NCBI RefSeq assembly: GCF_900169365.1
Contig: NZ_FXZH01000015.1
Location: 1-64,000 of the forward strand
DNA: 64,000 nt
Reading direction: 5' to 3'
Origin: Brevibacterium sp. 239c
GTDB lineage: Bacteria; Actinomycetota; Actinomycetes; Actinomycetales; Brevibacteriaceae
The position numbers and the translations under genes were made by a program. The notes beneath the pieces were generated by a model. It was not told where the DNA came from. It saw only the letters and a program-made list of their open reading frames with translations, and searched no databases. This document shows positions 63,413-64,000 of the stretch, piece after piece. The stretch's first letter is position 1. Every line of letters begins with the position of its first letter.

Positions 63413-64000
63413 TCAGCGTCCTGTCTTCGGTGCGAGCACTCGCGCGATGATTCGGGCCAGGAGGTTGAGCACCATGACCAGAGTGACGAGGACGAGGGCT
63501 GCCGCCCAGGCGCGCTCCGAACTGGCCAGTGCCGCATCGCCGGGAGAGACCGGACGCAGCTGCGAATCGTAGATGTAGGTCGGCAGCGTCGACATCCAAC
63601 CGGAGAACAGGTTCCAGTTGAGTGTCTTGGCGAATCCGGCGGTGACCATGATCGGAGCGGTTTCGCCGATGACGCGGGCGATTGCAATGGTGATTCCGGA
63701 GAGGATGCCCGACACCGAGGTGGGCAGAACGATCTTGACGATCGTCTTCCACTTCGGCACGCCCAGGGCATAGGAGGCCTCACGCAGATCCATCGGCACC
63801 AGTCGCAGGATCTCCTCCGTGTTGCGCACGACGATCGGAATCATGAGCACGGACAGCGCGACCGCGGCGGTGAATCCGGTCTTGGCGATGCCTGCCGCAT
63901 CCGGCATGATGAAGTTCGCGATGGTGGAGAACAGGGCGAAGGCGAAGAGGCCGGCGACGATCGAGGGGATGCCGGTCATCACGTCGACGAGGAAGGTGAT
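63413..64000 (-). CDS. pstA: Phosphate ABC transporter permease, C-terminal part (window edge)
   Basis: The last 195 residues are inside the window; the N-terminus lies beyond 64000. They include MTGIPSIVAGLFAFALF, the permease loop NTEEILRLVPMDLREASYALGVPKWKTIVKIVLP (EAA motif) and four helices. With PstC it forms the phosphate channel. The frame is open to the window end. Confidence 0.95.
   Translation of the reverse strand: MTFLVDVMTGIPSIVAGLFAFALFSTIANFIMPDAAGIAKTGFTAAVALSVLMIPIVVRNTEEILRLVPMDLREASYALGVPKWKTIVKIVLPTSVSGILSGITIAIARVIGETAPIMVTAGFAKTLNWNLFSGWMSTLPTYIYDSQLRPVSPGDAALASSERAWAAALVLVTLVMVLNLLARIIARVLAPKTGR

Overview
The window is a high-GC actinobacterial chromosome segment, and my best inference is Brevibacterium or a close relative. 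The evidence is GC-rich codon use with GTG/TTG starts, a GTP-type PEP carboxykinase, an IdeR/DtxR-type iron box, PspC, PadR and UbiB genes of actinobacterial type, several apparent leaderless starts, and a QsuD-type dehydrogenase close to the Corynebacterium enzyme. There is no phage, insertion sequence or CRISPR array. Most of the DNA is ordinary core and catabolic genes. The unusual material lies in gene ends, intergenic repeats, one domain fusion and four broken genes.

Layout. 1-5.2 kb: a D-amino-acid dehydrogenase-like gene, a truncated DHDPS-family gene, a PucR regulator with a His-Gly repeat, and a class III aminotransferase. 5.4-7.8 kb: a Pit phosphate transporter and two small membrane genes. 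7.8-15.3 kb: pckG, tRNA-Arg, a nonsense-mutated alpha/beta hydrolase, an AlkD-type repair gene, a long E. coli-type argG, and an APC permease. 15.5-25.4 kb: CPBP protease, DoxX, siderophore-interacting protein under an iron box, GrpB, nicotinamidase, an MMPL exporter followed by a two-component system, and a chromate transporter. 25.4-34.6 kb: a lipoprotein, a broken SRPBCC gene, two copies of a dispersed repeat, a serine hydrolase, an AhpD-like protein, a GlxA/AraC regulator, a divergent SDR/MarR pair with two operator-like sites, and gap.

34.6-40.1 kb is a quinate/shikimate catabolic locus: 3-dehydroshikimate dehydratase and transporter, divergent from an IclR regulator, type II dehydroquinase and QsuD-like dehydrogenase. 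Together these would turn imported quinate or shikimate into protocatechuate. 42.4-48.0 kb is a tightly overlapping operon of GntR/UTRA regulator, AnmK, sodium-solute symporter, MurQ and a BadF-type sugar kinase. It fits uptake and breakdown of cell-wall amino sugars (MurNAc, anhydro-MurNAc, GlcNAc) without a phosphotransferase system. 48-55.8 kb: FAD monooxygenase, a membrane PH-domain protein fused in frame to a MarR regulator, PspC, tRNA-Lys, EcsC, and a second Pit with its PhoU-like partner. 55.9-64 kb: a second two-component system, a UbiB/PadR pair, a wrecked DHFR/RibD-type gene, and the end of a pst operon.

Four themes cut across the genes. (1) Short tandem arrays start on and repeat the stop codon at seven or more gene ends. 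(2) An 11-mer, CCACCTCGGCG, is iterated far above expectation on both strands and in all reading frames. (3) Four genes are decayed, three of them by single in-frame stops. (4) Two similar long hairpins with no U-tract sit between genes. The PH-MarR fusion is the best single candidate for an undescribed protein architecture.
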